Shown: one piece after another, positions 15,877-23,937 of the stretch
Layout of the letters: every line of letters begins with the position of its first letter
Numbering within the stretch: position 1 is the stretch's first letter
Assembly (NCBI RefSeq): GCF_003385955.1
Contig: NZ_QRDW01000002.1
Span: forward strand, 186,001-250,000
Direction of reading: 5' to 3'
DNA from: Aestuariispira insulae
GTDB lineage: Bacteria > Pseudomonadota > Alphaproteobacteria > UBA8366 > Aestuariispiraceae
DNA: 64,000 bases
The notes under the pieces: model-generated
The model's input: only the letters and a program-made list of their open reading frames with translations
Database searches by the model: none
What the model was told of the DNA's origin: nothing
Position numbers and translations under genes: made by a program

Positions 15877-16827
15877 ATGACTGTTGAAACCGAAAACTCG
15901 ACCCAGGTCTATCACGGCGATGGCGAGAGTGTGAGCTTTGCCATCCCGTTCTATTTTCTGGACAAGGCCGATTTGAAAATTGTCCGGCGGCTGGATGACG
16001 GCACGGAAACGACCGAGGTGCCGCAGTCGGTCACCGGCGATGGCGTGGCGGATGGCGGCAGCCTGACCCTGTCGTCACCACTGGCGGCAGGGCAAGAGCT
16101 GCATATCATCCGTTGGCCGGCAAAGACCCAGCTGACGCGGCTGGTCAATGCCAACAACCTGCCGCCCGAAACGGTTGAGCGGCTGGCTGATCGATTGCTG
16201 ATGCTGCATCAGGCCAATTGGAAGCAGATCGAGAAAGCCGTGCGCCTGCCTGAAACTTATTCCGGTGATGCATTAACCATACCGGAACCACCGGGGGAAG
16301 AAGCCCTGATCGGCTATGATGCGGCGGGAAAGCTGGTGGCCAGCACGGGATTTGCCGATACCGCCAATGCAGCGCACGCAGCGGCGGCGGAGGCGGTGGC
16401 TGCGGCGTCATCGGTAAACAACCCTCTGGATAAGACACAGAACCTTGCGGATTTGCCGGACAAGGAAGCGGCGGTTGCCAACTTGTTTTCCGGTGGTCTT
16501 ACCAGCGGGGTGATCCTGGCCCCGAAGAAGAATGGAGACAGTAATGCTAGTTTTATGATCGATCACAGCGTCAATGGGTTACAGACTCTGACGATCACAC
16601 AAAACCTGTCGATCACTCCTGATCTTGTGCATGAAGGAATCACGGAGCTGCTGTTCACCAATGACGGTACCGGCGGTTACACAATCGACAGCAGCACCTT
16701 CACCCATTCTCTGGAAGGAGACTACAACAACGCGGCGAACGCACGCCATCACCTAGTGGCCTATTCGGTCAAGGATGATGCGGGTGTGATGGTGACCTGG
16801 GGCTATATCAAGGAATTGGGGGCATGA
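15877..16827 (+). CDS. Tail fibre protein, T7 gp17 N-terminal domain
   Basis: The product is 316 aa from ATG 15877 (GAGGTG upstream); the longer frame from 15772 would translate the terminators. Residues 1-145 match the gp17-type tail-attachment domain: STQVYHGDGESVSFAIPFYFL, GGSLTLSSPLAAGQELHIIR, R....Q..RL.N....PPETVE..ADRLLMLHQ. An Ala-rich linker and a small beta-rich domain with LTITQNLSITPDL and GGYTIDSSTFTHS follow. It is short for a full fibre, so it probably serves as adaptor that anchors the large receptor-binding protein encoded next, whose start overlaps its stop by 4 bp. Confidence 0.85.
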   Translation: MTVETENSTQVYHGDGESVSFAIPFYFLDKADLKIVRRLDDGTETTEVPQSVTGDGVADGGSLTLSSPLAAGQELHIIRWPAKTQLTRLVNANNLPPETVERLADRLLMLHQANWKQIEKAVRLPETYSGDALTIPEPPGEEALIGYDAAGKLVASTGFADTANAAHAAAAEAVAAASSVNNPLDKTQNLADLPDKEAAVANLFSGGLTSGVILAPKKNGDSNASFMIDHSVNGLQTLTITQNLSITPDLVHEGITELLFTNDGTGGYTIDSSTFTHSLEGDYNNAANARHHLVAYSVKDDAGVMVTWGYIKELGA

Positions 16828-19163
16828 GCCTGATTAGACATTATCCCGTTGGTATGGGGGACAACGGTTTTAGCCATAACCTTTATAACCGGTCCGGCCT
16901 GTTCGACGGGGCCACCGGCTATCTGAGCAAGAGCCTGACGGGCGGCACGTCGAATGATCACAAGACCTGGACGGTGGCCGCCTGGCTGAAACTGGGAAAT
17001 CTGAGCGGGAGTGAGTATGTATTCGCCCGCACGGTCAATGGCTTTAATGATAGGGCTGGCATCTACATCAACGCTCCTACGGGGGATCTTTACTACCAGA
17101 ACCGGGTCGGCAATTCTCCGGCGCAATCCTTGCAGGCCCCCATCGGCTTGACCGATCCAACCTCATGGTTTCACCTGGTGGTGCGGGTGGATACCACCCA
17201 GGCCACAGAGGCGGACCGGATCCGGATGTATGTAAACGGGATCCAACTGACCGGTTTTTCAGCCGCGACTTACCCGGCCCAGGATGCCTTGATGTATATC
17301 GGGGGGGATGACGCCCACTATATCGGGGCCTTGAACAATACCCCATACCAGCCCTGGTCCGGGTATATGGCCGATTTCCATTATGTTTCCGGCCAGTCTC
17401 TAGGACCGGAGGCTTTTGGTTCGGTTGACCCGAAAACCGGGTGGTTTGTGGCCGGCAATGTGGGGGCGCTTGATGGCGGGCGCGGTGCCTATGTCCTGGA
17501 CCCGGCCAGCCCGCCGAGCGATTGGGCTAAGTCCGGCGCGATCACCTCAAGCCAGGATTCGCCCAGCAATAACCGCCCGGTTTTGAACCCGGCCACCAGC
17601 CTTCATGATTTTAGCGCGGGGAACCTTCGGGCCACGGTTTCCGGTAGCTCGGACCATTTTGTCTTAGGGTCTCTTGCAGTCAGCACAGGCCGGTATTTTT
17701 ACACGGTGACGGTCCATTCATCGGCCCATGCGGAATATGTCGGCTGGGCGGATGTTGGCCGGGTTAAACCAACCGCCAGTTCCGAGGCATTTCGGGCGGG
17801 GTCCGGCGTTTACGCCATGCCGACGGGTATAAATAATCAATACCGTGAGGATGGCGGGGCGGGGGCCAGCCAGTCGGAAAGCTCTGTTGGCGGCGGTAAC
17901 AGCCTGGCGGTCGCGATTGATCTTGATGTCGGCAATATCTGGTACGGGACAATTACCGGCGGTGCGGTGACCTGGTGGGGAGGCGGTGATCCTGTGACAG
18001 GGGCCAATCCCGGCTCAAGCTTCACGCCGGGCGGCCGTTTCAAGCCCTTCCTGGAAATGCGCAATGCGGCCAGCGATGTGACCTTTGCTTTCACAGAGGC
18101 TGACTGGGCCGCCCCGGTCCCTAAGGGTTTCAAGGCCCTTTGCACGGCGCATATGCCGAAAGTGGGCCTGCTGCCAAAAGGGCAGATTGCCCAGGGGAGC
18201 TATGATGGCAATGGAACCAACTTGCAGGTGACAGGACTGGGGTTTCCTCCGGGGCTATTGTTCATCAAGAAAGATCAGCCATCCTCATCCTGGCAGGTGG
18301 TGGACAGCCTGCGCGGGCCGGGCAAGGAATTGGACAGCTCTTCAACAGCGGCGGAAACGACCCATGGAGAGCTTGTTTCCTTTGATGCGGATGGTTTTAC
18401 GCTCACCCATGCCGGGGGCTATCTGAATGCCAACGGGGTGACGCATCATTTCCTGGCCCTGAAATTCGGGCCGGTTTGCCAGGCGGTGACCTACACCGGT
18501 GACGGCGCGGCCAGCCAGACGGTTCATCATCCTCTGGGTGATATCCCGGCCCTGGTGATCGTGAAGCCGCGCAACGGCATTGGCAGCTGGTATTGCTGGA
18601 CCAACAATATCGGCATGTCCCTGGCGGCGGGCCATTATCTGGCGTTGGATCTGCCCAACGGTTTGTTCACGGACGGGCTGAATATCCATGGCGGCCAAGC
18701 GCCCACAGTGGAGGCGGTCGAGATCTTTGCGCCGCTCAATCAGGCCGGGGTCGATTATCTCATGATCGTCATGCCGAATGTTCCGGGGCTGTTGGATATC
18801 CGCGCCCGCACCGGGGCCGGGGTGCCGCAATTCGCCTATAAGGGCGGGCGACCGCTGGTGGAGATCATCAAGGGAACCAATTTTTCCTTTGATTGGCATA
18901 TGTGGACCGATGCCATGAACCCGGACGGGAAATGGGTCAACAAGGTGGAACCCAACACGACGGAAGCGGTAACAGCGTTGGCGACCAGCGAGCATTATCC
19001 GCACACGACCGGGGCTTATCTCAAAGGCACTTCCGGCGCGCATAACGGCAATACCAGCTCGGATTATCTGGATATCGTCTTCCTGACTGGACCGCCCGGT
19101 GGCGCGAATATCCCGCCCGCTTTGGCCGGGCCTGTGCCTGTTTCAACAATCGTGACATCCTGA
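16824..19163 (+). CDS. Tail receptor-binding protein with LamG-like and SPRY-like domains
   Basis: The product is 779 aa. Residues about 15-200 are a LamG/concanavalin-like fold (LFDGATGYLSKSL, WTVAAWLKLGNL, WFHLVVRVDTT, IRMYVNGIQLTGF). Residues about 255-425 resemble a SPRY domain (GRYFYTVTVHSSAH, YVGWADVG, GGNSLAVAIDLDVGNIWYG, FKPFLEMRNA). From 450 on a repeated LLFIKK...SWQVVDSLRG / LVIVKPRNGIGSWYCW pattern looks like the DUF7483-type tail domain. Both lectin-like folds are known in phage tails as sugar or protein binders, so this is the likely host-recognition protein. No reverse transcriptase or template repeat is present nearby, so it is not a diversity-generating target here. Confidence 0.75.
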   Translation: MSLIRHYPVGMGDNGFSHNLYNRSGLFDGATGYLSKSLTGGTSNDHKTWTVAAWLKLGNLSGSEYVFARTVNGFNDRAGIYINAPTGDLYYQNRVGNSPAQSLQAPIGLTDPTSWFHLVVRVDTTQATEADRIRMYVNGIQLTGFSAATYPAQDALMYIGGDDAHYIGALNNTPYQPWSGYMADFHYVSGQSLGPEAFGSVDPKTGWFVAGNVGALDGGRGAYVLDPASPPSDWAKSGAITSSQDSPSNNRPVLNPATSLHDFSAGNLRATVSGSSDHFVLGSLAVSTGRYFYTVTVHSSAHAEYVGWADVGRVKPTASSEAFRAGSGVYAMPTGINNQYREDGGAGASQSESSVGGGNSLAVAIDLDVGNIWYGTITGGAVTWWGGGDPVTGANPGSSFTPGGRFKPFLEMRNAASDVTFAFTEADWAAPVPKGFKALCTAHMPKVGLLPKGQIAQGSYDGNGTNLQVTGLGFPPGLLFIKKDQPSSSWQVVDSLRGPGKELDSSSTAAETTHGELVSFDADGFTLTHAGGYLNANGVTHHFLALKFGPVCQAVTYTGDGAASQTVHHPLGDIPALVIVKPRNGIGSWYCWTNNIGMSLAAGHYLALDLPNGLFTDGLNIHGGQAPTVEAVEIFAPLNQAGVDYLMIVMPNVPGLLDIRARTGAGVPQFAYKGGRPLVEIIKGTNFSFDWHMWTDAMNPDGKWVNKVEPNTTEAVTALATSEHYPHTTGAYLKGTSGAHNGNTSSDYLDIVFLTGPPGGANIPPALAGPVPVSTIVTS

Positions 19164-19175
19164 TTGGAGACATAA

Positions 19176-19748
19176 ATGGAAATCGTCATTACACAGGGGG
19201 ACCGGATTGTATCCGGCCCGCGACCGGTCAGTCATGGCCAGCGTCTGGAACTGCCGGGCGGCAATGTTGTCTCGGGCCTGCCCAAACTGCCGTTCGAATA
19301 CCATGGGCAACAGGATGCGCAAGCATATATGATCCGCCGGGTTATTCGCAAAACACCCCCCTATGATCGCCGCACCCAGCGACCGGGTGGGCTATCAATC
19401 CAGATATCGGGAGAGATTTGTGAGATCACGCAAACAGCTGCCGACAGGCCGGTTGAGGAAATCCGGGCGGAATTGACGAAAACGGTTAAGGCGATCGCTC
19501 AGGCGAAGATCCTGGCCATCATCCCAATTTGGAAACAAATCAATCTGACGGCAAGAGCGGCTCAACTGGCCATGAAAGGGAGCTTGTCGCCGGAGGAACA
19601 GGCAGAATGGGATGCGGGAGAAGCGATCTGGAACCGGGTTGCCCCGATCCGGGCGGCATCTGATTTGATCGAAGCAGAGATTGCGGCGGCGAATATCCCG
19701 CAAATGCGGGACATTGTGCTGGAGAGTGATCACAGGTGGCCGCAATGA
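19176..19748 (+). CDS. Probable tail-fibre assembly protein
   Basis: The product is 190 aa. It lies just downstream of the receptor-binding gene, where fibre chaperones are normally encoded, and contains a helical C-terminal half with QLAMKGSLSPEEQAEWDAGEAIWNRV..IRAAS..IEAEIAA, a layout seen in phage fibre-assembly and tail-end proteins. The N-terminal 60 residues are Gly/Pro-rich and basic. The family match is weak, so position carries most of the weight. Its stop overlaps the holin start by 4 bp. Confidence 0.5.
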   Translation: MEIVITQGDRIVSGPRPVSHGQRLELPGGNVVSGLPKLPFEYHGQQDAQAYMIRRVIRKTPPYDRRTQRPGGLSIQISGEICEITQTAADRPVEEIRAELTKTVKAIAQAKILAIIPIWKQINLTARAAQLAMKGSLSPEEQAEWDAGEAIWNRVAPIRAASDLIEAEIAAANIPQMRDIVLESDHRWPQ

Positions 19749-19957
19749 AAGAGAATATCGTGCATAAGGTGACGGAAAACGGCATGGCCGTCAGCACCGT
19801 CAGTGGCGGTGGCTGGCTGACCTATGAAGCGGTGACACAGGGCATGAATTTGTTTGCGGCGCTGTTGGGGGTGATCTCTGCCTGTCTGGCCATCTGGTGG
19901 TGGCTGATCAAAATCGGTAAGGAAAGACATGATGCCGGCGGAGGGAAGCGTGACTGA
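19745..19957 (+). CDS. Holin, single transmembrane helix (T7 class II-like)
   Basis: The product is 70 aa. It has a polar N-terminus, one strong transmembrane helix (about residues 34-57, MNLFAALLGVISACLAIWWWLIK) and a charged C-terminal tail, the layout of small phage holins that open the inner membrane at lysis. ATG 19745 overlaps the previous stop (ATGA). The next gene begins inside this one, as is common in lysis cassettes. Confidence 0.7.
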   Translation: MKENIVHKVTENGMAVSTVSGGGWLTYEAVTQGMNLFAALLGVISACLAIWWWLIKIGKERHDAGGGKRD

Positions 19958-20654
19958 TGCATTGATTCTTGTACCCGGATATAACCATGATCCTGATGAT
20001 CCCCATCATAGCCCGTCGCGTATTCCGGACGGGCATTTTTATCTCTGGCAGACCGGCGCTTTTTCCGGCCGGCCGGTCATTCCGTTCCCCTGGTATAGCG
20101 GGCGGCAGTTCCGGGATGTCCTGCGGGCCTGGCGGGCGGGATATTGGGACACCTATAAATGGGCCTATGGGGATTTGTCTGTTGCGGCGGCCAAAAGGCT
20201 GAGCCGGATGCCGCCGGGGCATCCGGTCTTTGCCCACAGCCTCGGCAGTCGGGTCGTTATGAAAGCCCTGGAATTTACGCCAGGGCTTTTTTGCAGGGTC
20301 ATACTGTGCAATGGCGCGGTTCACCAAAAAGAGGCCCTGGCGGTAATGGAGTCCAATCCCGGTGTCGAATTTTTGAATGTCGCCGTCAAAACTGACCATG
20401 TTTTATCCCTTGCCGGTGCCTGGTTCGGTCCGGCACTGGGACGCGAGGCAACGGTCGGTACAGGCATCGCAAAATATCCAGGTAACGTCCGGCAGGTTGT
20501 GCTGGATGATCCCGAGAACCAAGCCTGGTACAAGGATCATTATGGATGGTCTCTGCAAGGGGATGATCCGAATAGTGTTGGCGATCATAGCTATTCGTTC
20601 CAGTGGCCCGGGAATTGGCCATTGTTTCACGCTTTCCTGCAAGACGGCTTGTGA
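19950..20654 (+). CDS. Alpha/beta hydrolase in the lysis-gene position
   Basis: The product is 234 aa. GTG 19950 is chosen: GGAGGG ends 6 nt upstream and it overlaps the holin stop by 8 bp; ATG 19929 is the alternative. The fold is suggested by LILVPGY at the N-terminus (oxyanion region) and PVFAHSLGSRVVMKAL, the nucleophile elbow with Ser97. Asp149 (VKTDHVLS) and His213 (GDHSYSF) are plausible triad partners. No lysozyme, amidase or peptidase gene is visible in the window. By analogy with LysB-type esterases of other phages it may attack an envelope lipid or ester bond, but the substrate is unknown. Two terminator-like hairpins lie inside the gene. Confidence 0.65.
   Translation: MTDALILVPGYNHDPDDPHHSPSRIPDGHFYLWQTGAFSGRPVIPFPWYSGRQFRDVLRAWRAGYWDTYKWAYGDLSVAAAKRLSRMPPGHPVFAHSLGSRVVMKALEFTPGLFCRVILCNGAVHQKEALAVMESNPGVEFLNVAVKTDHVLSLAGAWFGPALGREATVGTGIAKYPGNVRQVVLDDPENQAWYKDHYGWSLQGDDPNSVGDHSYSFQWPGNWPLFHAFLQDGL
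20011..20042 (+). terminator. Terminator-like hairpin inside the hydrolase gene (1)
   Basis: The perfect 7-bp stem GCCCGTC/GACGGGC (20011-20017 and 20028-20034), 10-nt loop, is followed by ATTTTTAT. It lies about 60 nt into the coding sequence. Confidence 0.6.
20262..20292 (+). terminator. Strong terminator hairpin inside the hydrolase gene (2)
   Basis: The perfect 10-bp stem AAAGCCCTGG/CCAGGGCTTT (20262-20271 and 20280-20289), 8-nt loop, ends in six T (20287-20292). It is coding sequence just after the catalytic-serine motif. Confidence 0.75.
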
Positions 20655-20740
20655 TGCCGGTCGTGCTACTCTTTCCAGTTTATGTAAAAGAGGTTAGTCT
20701 GCTATTCAGGTTGGGTGGGTGACTGTGCCGGAAGGATTGA

Positions 20741-21220
20741 ATGGATAAACCGGATTTCGGAGAGCTGGAGAGAGAGCGGCTCGATGGTGATGCTGTTTTT
20801 GCTTCGGCCATCAATAAACGTCTGTTCACCTGGTGGCATGGCTACCAACCGGCTCTGCCGACCCGATCCGATTTCGATATTCTCGATCACATCCCGATTG
20901 CAGAATATATTTATCTTTATCAGAGGCTTGCGCCGGGCGTCTTTCAATATCGGTTGCATGGTGAGCAGGTACAGATTCTCACAGGCGAGCGGCCGGACGA
21001 TCTGGTGTTCAGCATTGATGATGGGGTTGCGGTCTTTGCGGCCCTTGCGGAATATCTGGAAATGATTGTGCAAACCGGCCATCCACATCGTTGCCGCGGC
21101 AGTTTACTGCATCTGGGCAAGGGGCATGTTGCATTTGAATCGATCGACTTGCCGCTCGCTGATGAGAATGGTGGCATCAGCCATGTTATCGGCACGATCA
21201 AGGATGTTCCCAAGCCTTGA
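20741..21220 (+). CDS. PAS_5-type (PAS-like sensor) protein
   Basis: The product is 159 aa. The order W..G..LPTRSDFDILDHIP.AEYIYLYQ, F.YRLHGEQVQILTGE, then a C-terminal beta pair with SLLHLGKGHVAFESIDLPLADENG..SHVIG follows the PAS_5 family common in Rhodospirillales. These are stand-alone PAS folds with no output domain; ligand and partner are unknown. It lies past the hydrolase gene, separated by 86 nt, and its GC and family suggest host chromosome. I therefore place the right end of the visible prophage near 20655-20740, though no attachment repeat was seen. Confidence 0.65.
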   Translation: MDKPDFGELERERLDGDAVFASAINKRLFTWWHGYQPALPTRSDFDILDHIPIAEYIYLYQRLAPGVFQYRLHGEQVQILTGERPDDLVFSIDDGVAVFAALAEYLEMIVQTGHPHRCRGSLLHLGKGHVAFESIDLPLADENGGISHVIGTIKDVPKP

Positions 21221-21592
21221 TTAGGTCCATTAAGGGCTTTGGGAAATACAATTAAAGGTTTTTGCTTCCTTTTTGAAATTTGTGGAATTCCTAACCGTCT
21301 CTCCTGAAGGGGCTGAGCTTCCGGTGGCGATAGACAGTTATGATTGCATGGAAGTCGAAACCTGCCTCATCAGTGGGATCGGTTTTATCCATCTGATTTT
21401 CAGTCATAAAACTTCTAAATCCTTGTTGGGAAACCGGGCTGGCGATTAACGTTAAAATCGTTTTTGCTGTTCATTTTTACCTTTTTTGCTTGTGAGCGGA
21501 GGGGGATGATAATATGGACATAGAATGGAAAGGGTGATTGGTTTTGCCCTTTCTGCGAGTGGTGTCTGGGTCGTGAATATGGGGAAATCTTT
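21221..21592 (+). other. Intergenic region upstream of an XRE regulator
   Basis: 372 nt have no convincing gene and an AT-rich composition. A perfect 10-bp palindrome TTAACGTTAA lies at 21446-21455. A weak promoter-like pair TTGCTT (21486-21491) and GATAAT (21508-21513), spacing 16, lies 80 nt before the XRE start. The palindrome could be an operator. Confidence 0.35.
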
Positions 21593-21952
21593 ATGCCGCA
21601 TCCTACCGATGTTCATGTGGGGCAGAAGATCCGCGAGGTGCGTATTGAACGGGGGCTTAGCCAGGATCAGCTGGCCGGCATGCTGGGCATCAGCTTTCAA
21701 CAGATCCAGAAATATGAAAAAGGCACCAACCGGATCGGCAGCAGCCGCCTTTACGCGATTTGTCAGGCCCTAGAGATCCCGGTGAATTATCTGTTTGATG
21801 ATTTGAGACGCGGAGACGGTGACCCGTCCATGCCATCGCTCCGGTCTATTCAGGTGGCGCGTGACCTGGAGGCGATCCCGGATATGGAAGTCCGGAACCG
21901 ATTGCTTAGCCTGATCCGGGCGATCCAAGAAGATTTGACAGACCTGAAATAA
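21593..21952 (+). CDS. XRE-family DNA-binding regulator
   Basis: The product is 119 aa. Residues 9-63 are a Cro/C1-type helix-turn-helix (VGQKIREVRIERGLSQDQLA, LGISFQQIQKYEKGTNRIGSSRLYAIC). This exact style (Q.QKYE.G.NR...S.L) is very common in alphaproteobacterial chromosomes. The rest is a short helical tail ending in LIRAIQEDLTDLK. It could be a leftover phage repressor or a host regulator; the family resemblance favours the host. The palindrome about 140 nt upstream is a candidate binding site. Confidence 0.8.
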   Translation: MPHPTDVHVGQKIREVRIERGLSQDQLAGMLGISFQQIQKYEKGTNRIGSSRLYAICQALEIPVNYLFDDLRRGDGDPSMPSLRSIQVARDLEAIPDMEVRNRLLSLIRAIQEDLTDLK

Positions 21953-22110
21953 TAACCCAGTCGGCTGGGGTTCCCATTTGTCCCGGGCTTCCGTTTCTTG
22001 TTATTCTCAGAAGAGAGATAACAAATGCCCCCTATGGCATTTTGTCAGGGGGCCGCAGCGCAATGGCTGTGCCTGTTGCGCAAAAAGAGAAGAACAGAGG
22101 GAGACATCGC

Positions 22111-22314
22111 ATGAACGAAGATATCTTCAATATGAGCACACGAAAATTCCTCAAGAAAGTGGGCATCACCACCCAGCGGGAATTGGAAAAAGCGGTCTGG
22201 AAGGCGGAAGAGGAAGGTGCCTTGGGGGAAGGGCCGCTTAAAGTGGAAATGAAGTTGAGCGTGAATGGGGTCGCGTTGGATCTTGCGATCCAGGGCGAGA
22301 TTGAATTGAGCTGA
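22111..22314 (+). CDS. DUF6494 family protein
   Basis: The product is 67 aa from ATG 22111 (AGGGAGAC 9 nt upstream); the longer frame from 22042 is not used. MNEDIFNMSTRKFLKKVGITTQRELEKAV is the invariant opening of this small family of unknown function, found widely in Rhodospirillales-like bacteria. It is followed 7 nt later by the DUF2161 gene, probably in one transcript. Confidence 0.75.
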   Translation: MNEDIFNMSTRKFLKKVGITTQRELEKAVWKAEEEGALGEGPLKVEMKLSVNGVALDLAIQGEIELS

Positions 22315-22321
22315 TCGGTCG

Positions 22322-22993
22322 GTGCGGGAACAGGATTTATACCCTCCGGTGAAAGCCTTCCTGGAGGCGCAGGGATACGCGGTCAAGGGCGAGGTCGGTG
22401 CCTGTGATGTCATGGCGGTCCGGGATGGAGAACCGCCGGTCGTGGTGGAGTTGAAACTGCGCTTCAATTTGGATGTAATCCTGCAGGCGGTGGATCGTTT
22501 GAACATTGCCGACAATGTCTATATCGCCGTGCCGAAACCCAAGGGGCCTGCCTGGAAGAAAAACCGTAAACGCATCCTGAAGCTTTGCCGGATGTTGGGG
22601 CTGGGCCTGATCATGGTGCGCGCAGATGGGGCGGAGGCGGTTTTGGATCCAGGTCCCTATCAACCGCGGATTAACCCTAAGAAAAACGGGCGTTTGCTCA
22701 AAGAGTTTTCCGAACGGGTGGGCGATCCCAACCAGGGCGGCACCACCGGTGTCAAACGCATCACCGCTTATCGACAGGATGCTTTGCGCCTGATCGCCAT
22801 ACTGGATCAAAAAGGCGAAATGAGCCCGGCCGGTTTGAAGATGGAAACAGGCGTGGACCGGGCGGCGGCCATCCTGCAGGCCAACCATTACGGCTGGTTC
22901 GAACGGGTTCGGCGTGGGGTTTATGTGCTGAGCCCAAAAGGTAAAGAAGCGCAGATATCGTATCGGTCCGAGATTGATCTACTGATCGGGTAG
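22322..22993 (+). CDS. DUF2161 PD-(D/E)XK-like putative phosphodiesterase
   Basis: The product is 223 aa from GTG 22322. The N-terminal half has the restriction-endonuclease-like core: CDVMAVRDGEPPVVVELKLRF, with Asp31 and the ELK pair, then ILQAVDRLNIADNVYIAVPKP. DUF2161 is the family name for this class of predicted phosphodiesterase; no substrate is established. The C-terminal half (TAYRQDALRLIAILDQKGEMSPAGLKMETGVDRAAAILQANHYGWF) looks like a winged helix. The 3' end overlaps the convergent cyclodeaminase-like gene by 15 bp. Confidence 0.75.
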   Translation: MREQDLYPPVKAFLEAQGYAVKGEVGACDVMAVRDGEPPVVVELKLRFNLDVILQAVDRLNIADNVYIAVPKPKGPAWKKNRKRILKLCRMLGLGLIMVRADGAEAVLDPGPYQPRINPKKNGRLLKEFSERVGDPNQGGTTGVKRITAYRQDALRLIAILDQKGEMSPAGLKMETGVDRAAAILQANHYGWFERVRRGVYVLSPKGKEAQISYRSEIDLLIG

Positions 22994-23935
22994 TCTAGCC
23001 CTCACCAGATCCGCCATGGCGATATCCTGGGCCGCGAGGCCGGTCAGGTCGGCAATGGTGATCTGATCAGGGGCCGTGCGCCCTGCTGTTTGCCTGGAAA
23101 GGATATGGCCCAGTTCGGTGGCCTTTGTTTCAGGCACATGGCCCGCCCGGACCGCATGGCCGAAATCCCCATGGTCCAGGCATTGATCCAGGCTGTCGCA
23201 CAGGACCGTGTCTGCACGGGCGAAGAGGGTTGGATCCAGCTCCTGTTTTCCGGGGCTGTCAGCGCCCATGGCGACGATGTGGCTGCCGGGCCGGACTTCG
23301 CTTGCGGGGAAAAGAGGGGCTTTTGCCGGGGTGCAGGTGATCACGAGATTGCAGCTCTGTAAAAGATCCGCAGTGTTGGGCGAGGCTTTGGCCTGAAAGC
23401 CTTCTTGACTGAGCTGTTGGGATAGAGCGCCTGCTTGCTCGGGACGTCTGGCCCAAACGTGGATATTCTCAATGCCCATCAGCCTTGCAGTCCATCTGGC
23501 TTGCAGATACGCCTGCTCCCCCGCTCCGATGATGCCGAGCGCGGAAATTTGGGCCGGAGCGGCGGCATGGGCTGCCAGCGCACCGGCGGCAGCGGTGCGC
23601 ATATTGGTCAGCCAGCCTTCGTCATCCAGCAGGAGGAGCGGGCGGCCGGTCCTGGCATCCATCACCAGGATCAGGCCGCAGGTGACTGGCAATCCCTGGC
23701 CCGGATTATCATAAAAACCGGTGGCGACCTTGATCGCAAAAGTATCCGCGCCCTGGATCGCGCCATATTTGATATGGCAGTCGCCATTGGCGGCCTCGAA
23801 CATCAATTGGCCCGGCGGTGGGGCCTTTACATGACCTTCAGCCTGGGCGATCAGGGCCTGCCTTGTGGCTTCCAGGATGTCCTTTTCGCGCAAAACTGCG
23901 GTGATGCGGTCTTTCGGGATGACGGCCAGGGCCAT
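22979..23935 (-). CDS. Ornithine cyclodeaminase/EutC-family enzyme
   Basis: The product is 318 aa from ATG 23935, 2 nt after the stop of the aminotransferase gene (TTG 23941 is less likely). The family covers ornithine cyclodeaminases, EutC, and amino-acid or imine reductases. The NAD(P)-binding loop GIIGAGEQAYLQ (134-145), the conserved Lys69 (IKV) and Arg113 (MRTAAAGA) are present. It is the last gene of a four-gene leftward operon with a dehydratase and an aminotransferase. EutC pairs with a EutB dehydratase in ectoine breakdown, but here eutD/eutE partners are absent. DauB of D-arginine catabolism, regulated by a YheO-type DauR, is another analogue. Substrate not determined. Confidence 0.75.
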   Translation of the reverse strand: MALAVIPKDRITAVLREKDILEATRQALIAQAEGHVKAPPPGQLMFEAANGDCHIKYGAIQGADTFAIKVATGFYDNPGQGLPVTCGLILVMDARTGRPLLLLDDEGWLTNMRTAAAGALAAHAAAPAQISALGIIGAGEQAYLQARWTARLMGIENIHVWARRPEQAGALSQQLSQEGFQAKASPNTADLLQSCNLVITCTPAKAPLFPASEVRPGSHIVAMGADSPGKQELDPTLFARADTVLCDSLDQCLDHGDFGHAVRAGHVPETKATELGHILSRQTAGRTAPDQITIADLTGLAAQDIAMADLVRARLPDQ

Positions 23936-23937
23936 GG

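Noticed and set aside
15877-19163. Diversity-generating retroelement at the tail-fibre locus, as in BPP-1
   Set aside because: No reverse transcriptase gene, no template/variable repeat pair and no Avd-like gene were seen.
1-20740. Prophage attachment sites, integrase or terminase
   Set aside because: None is visible; the left end is outside the window and no tRNA or direct repeat was found at the right end.
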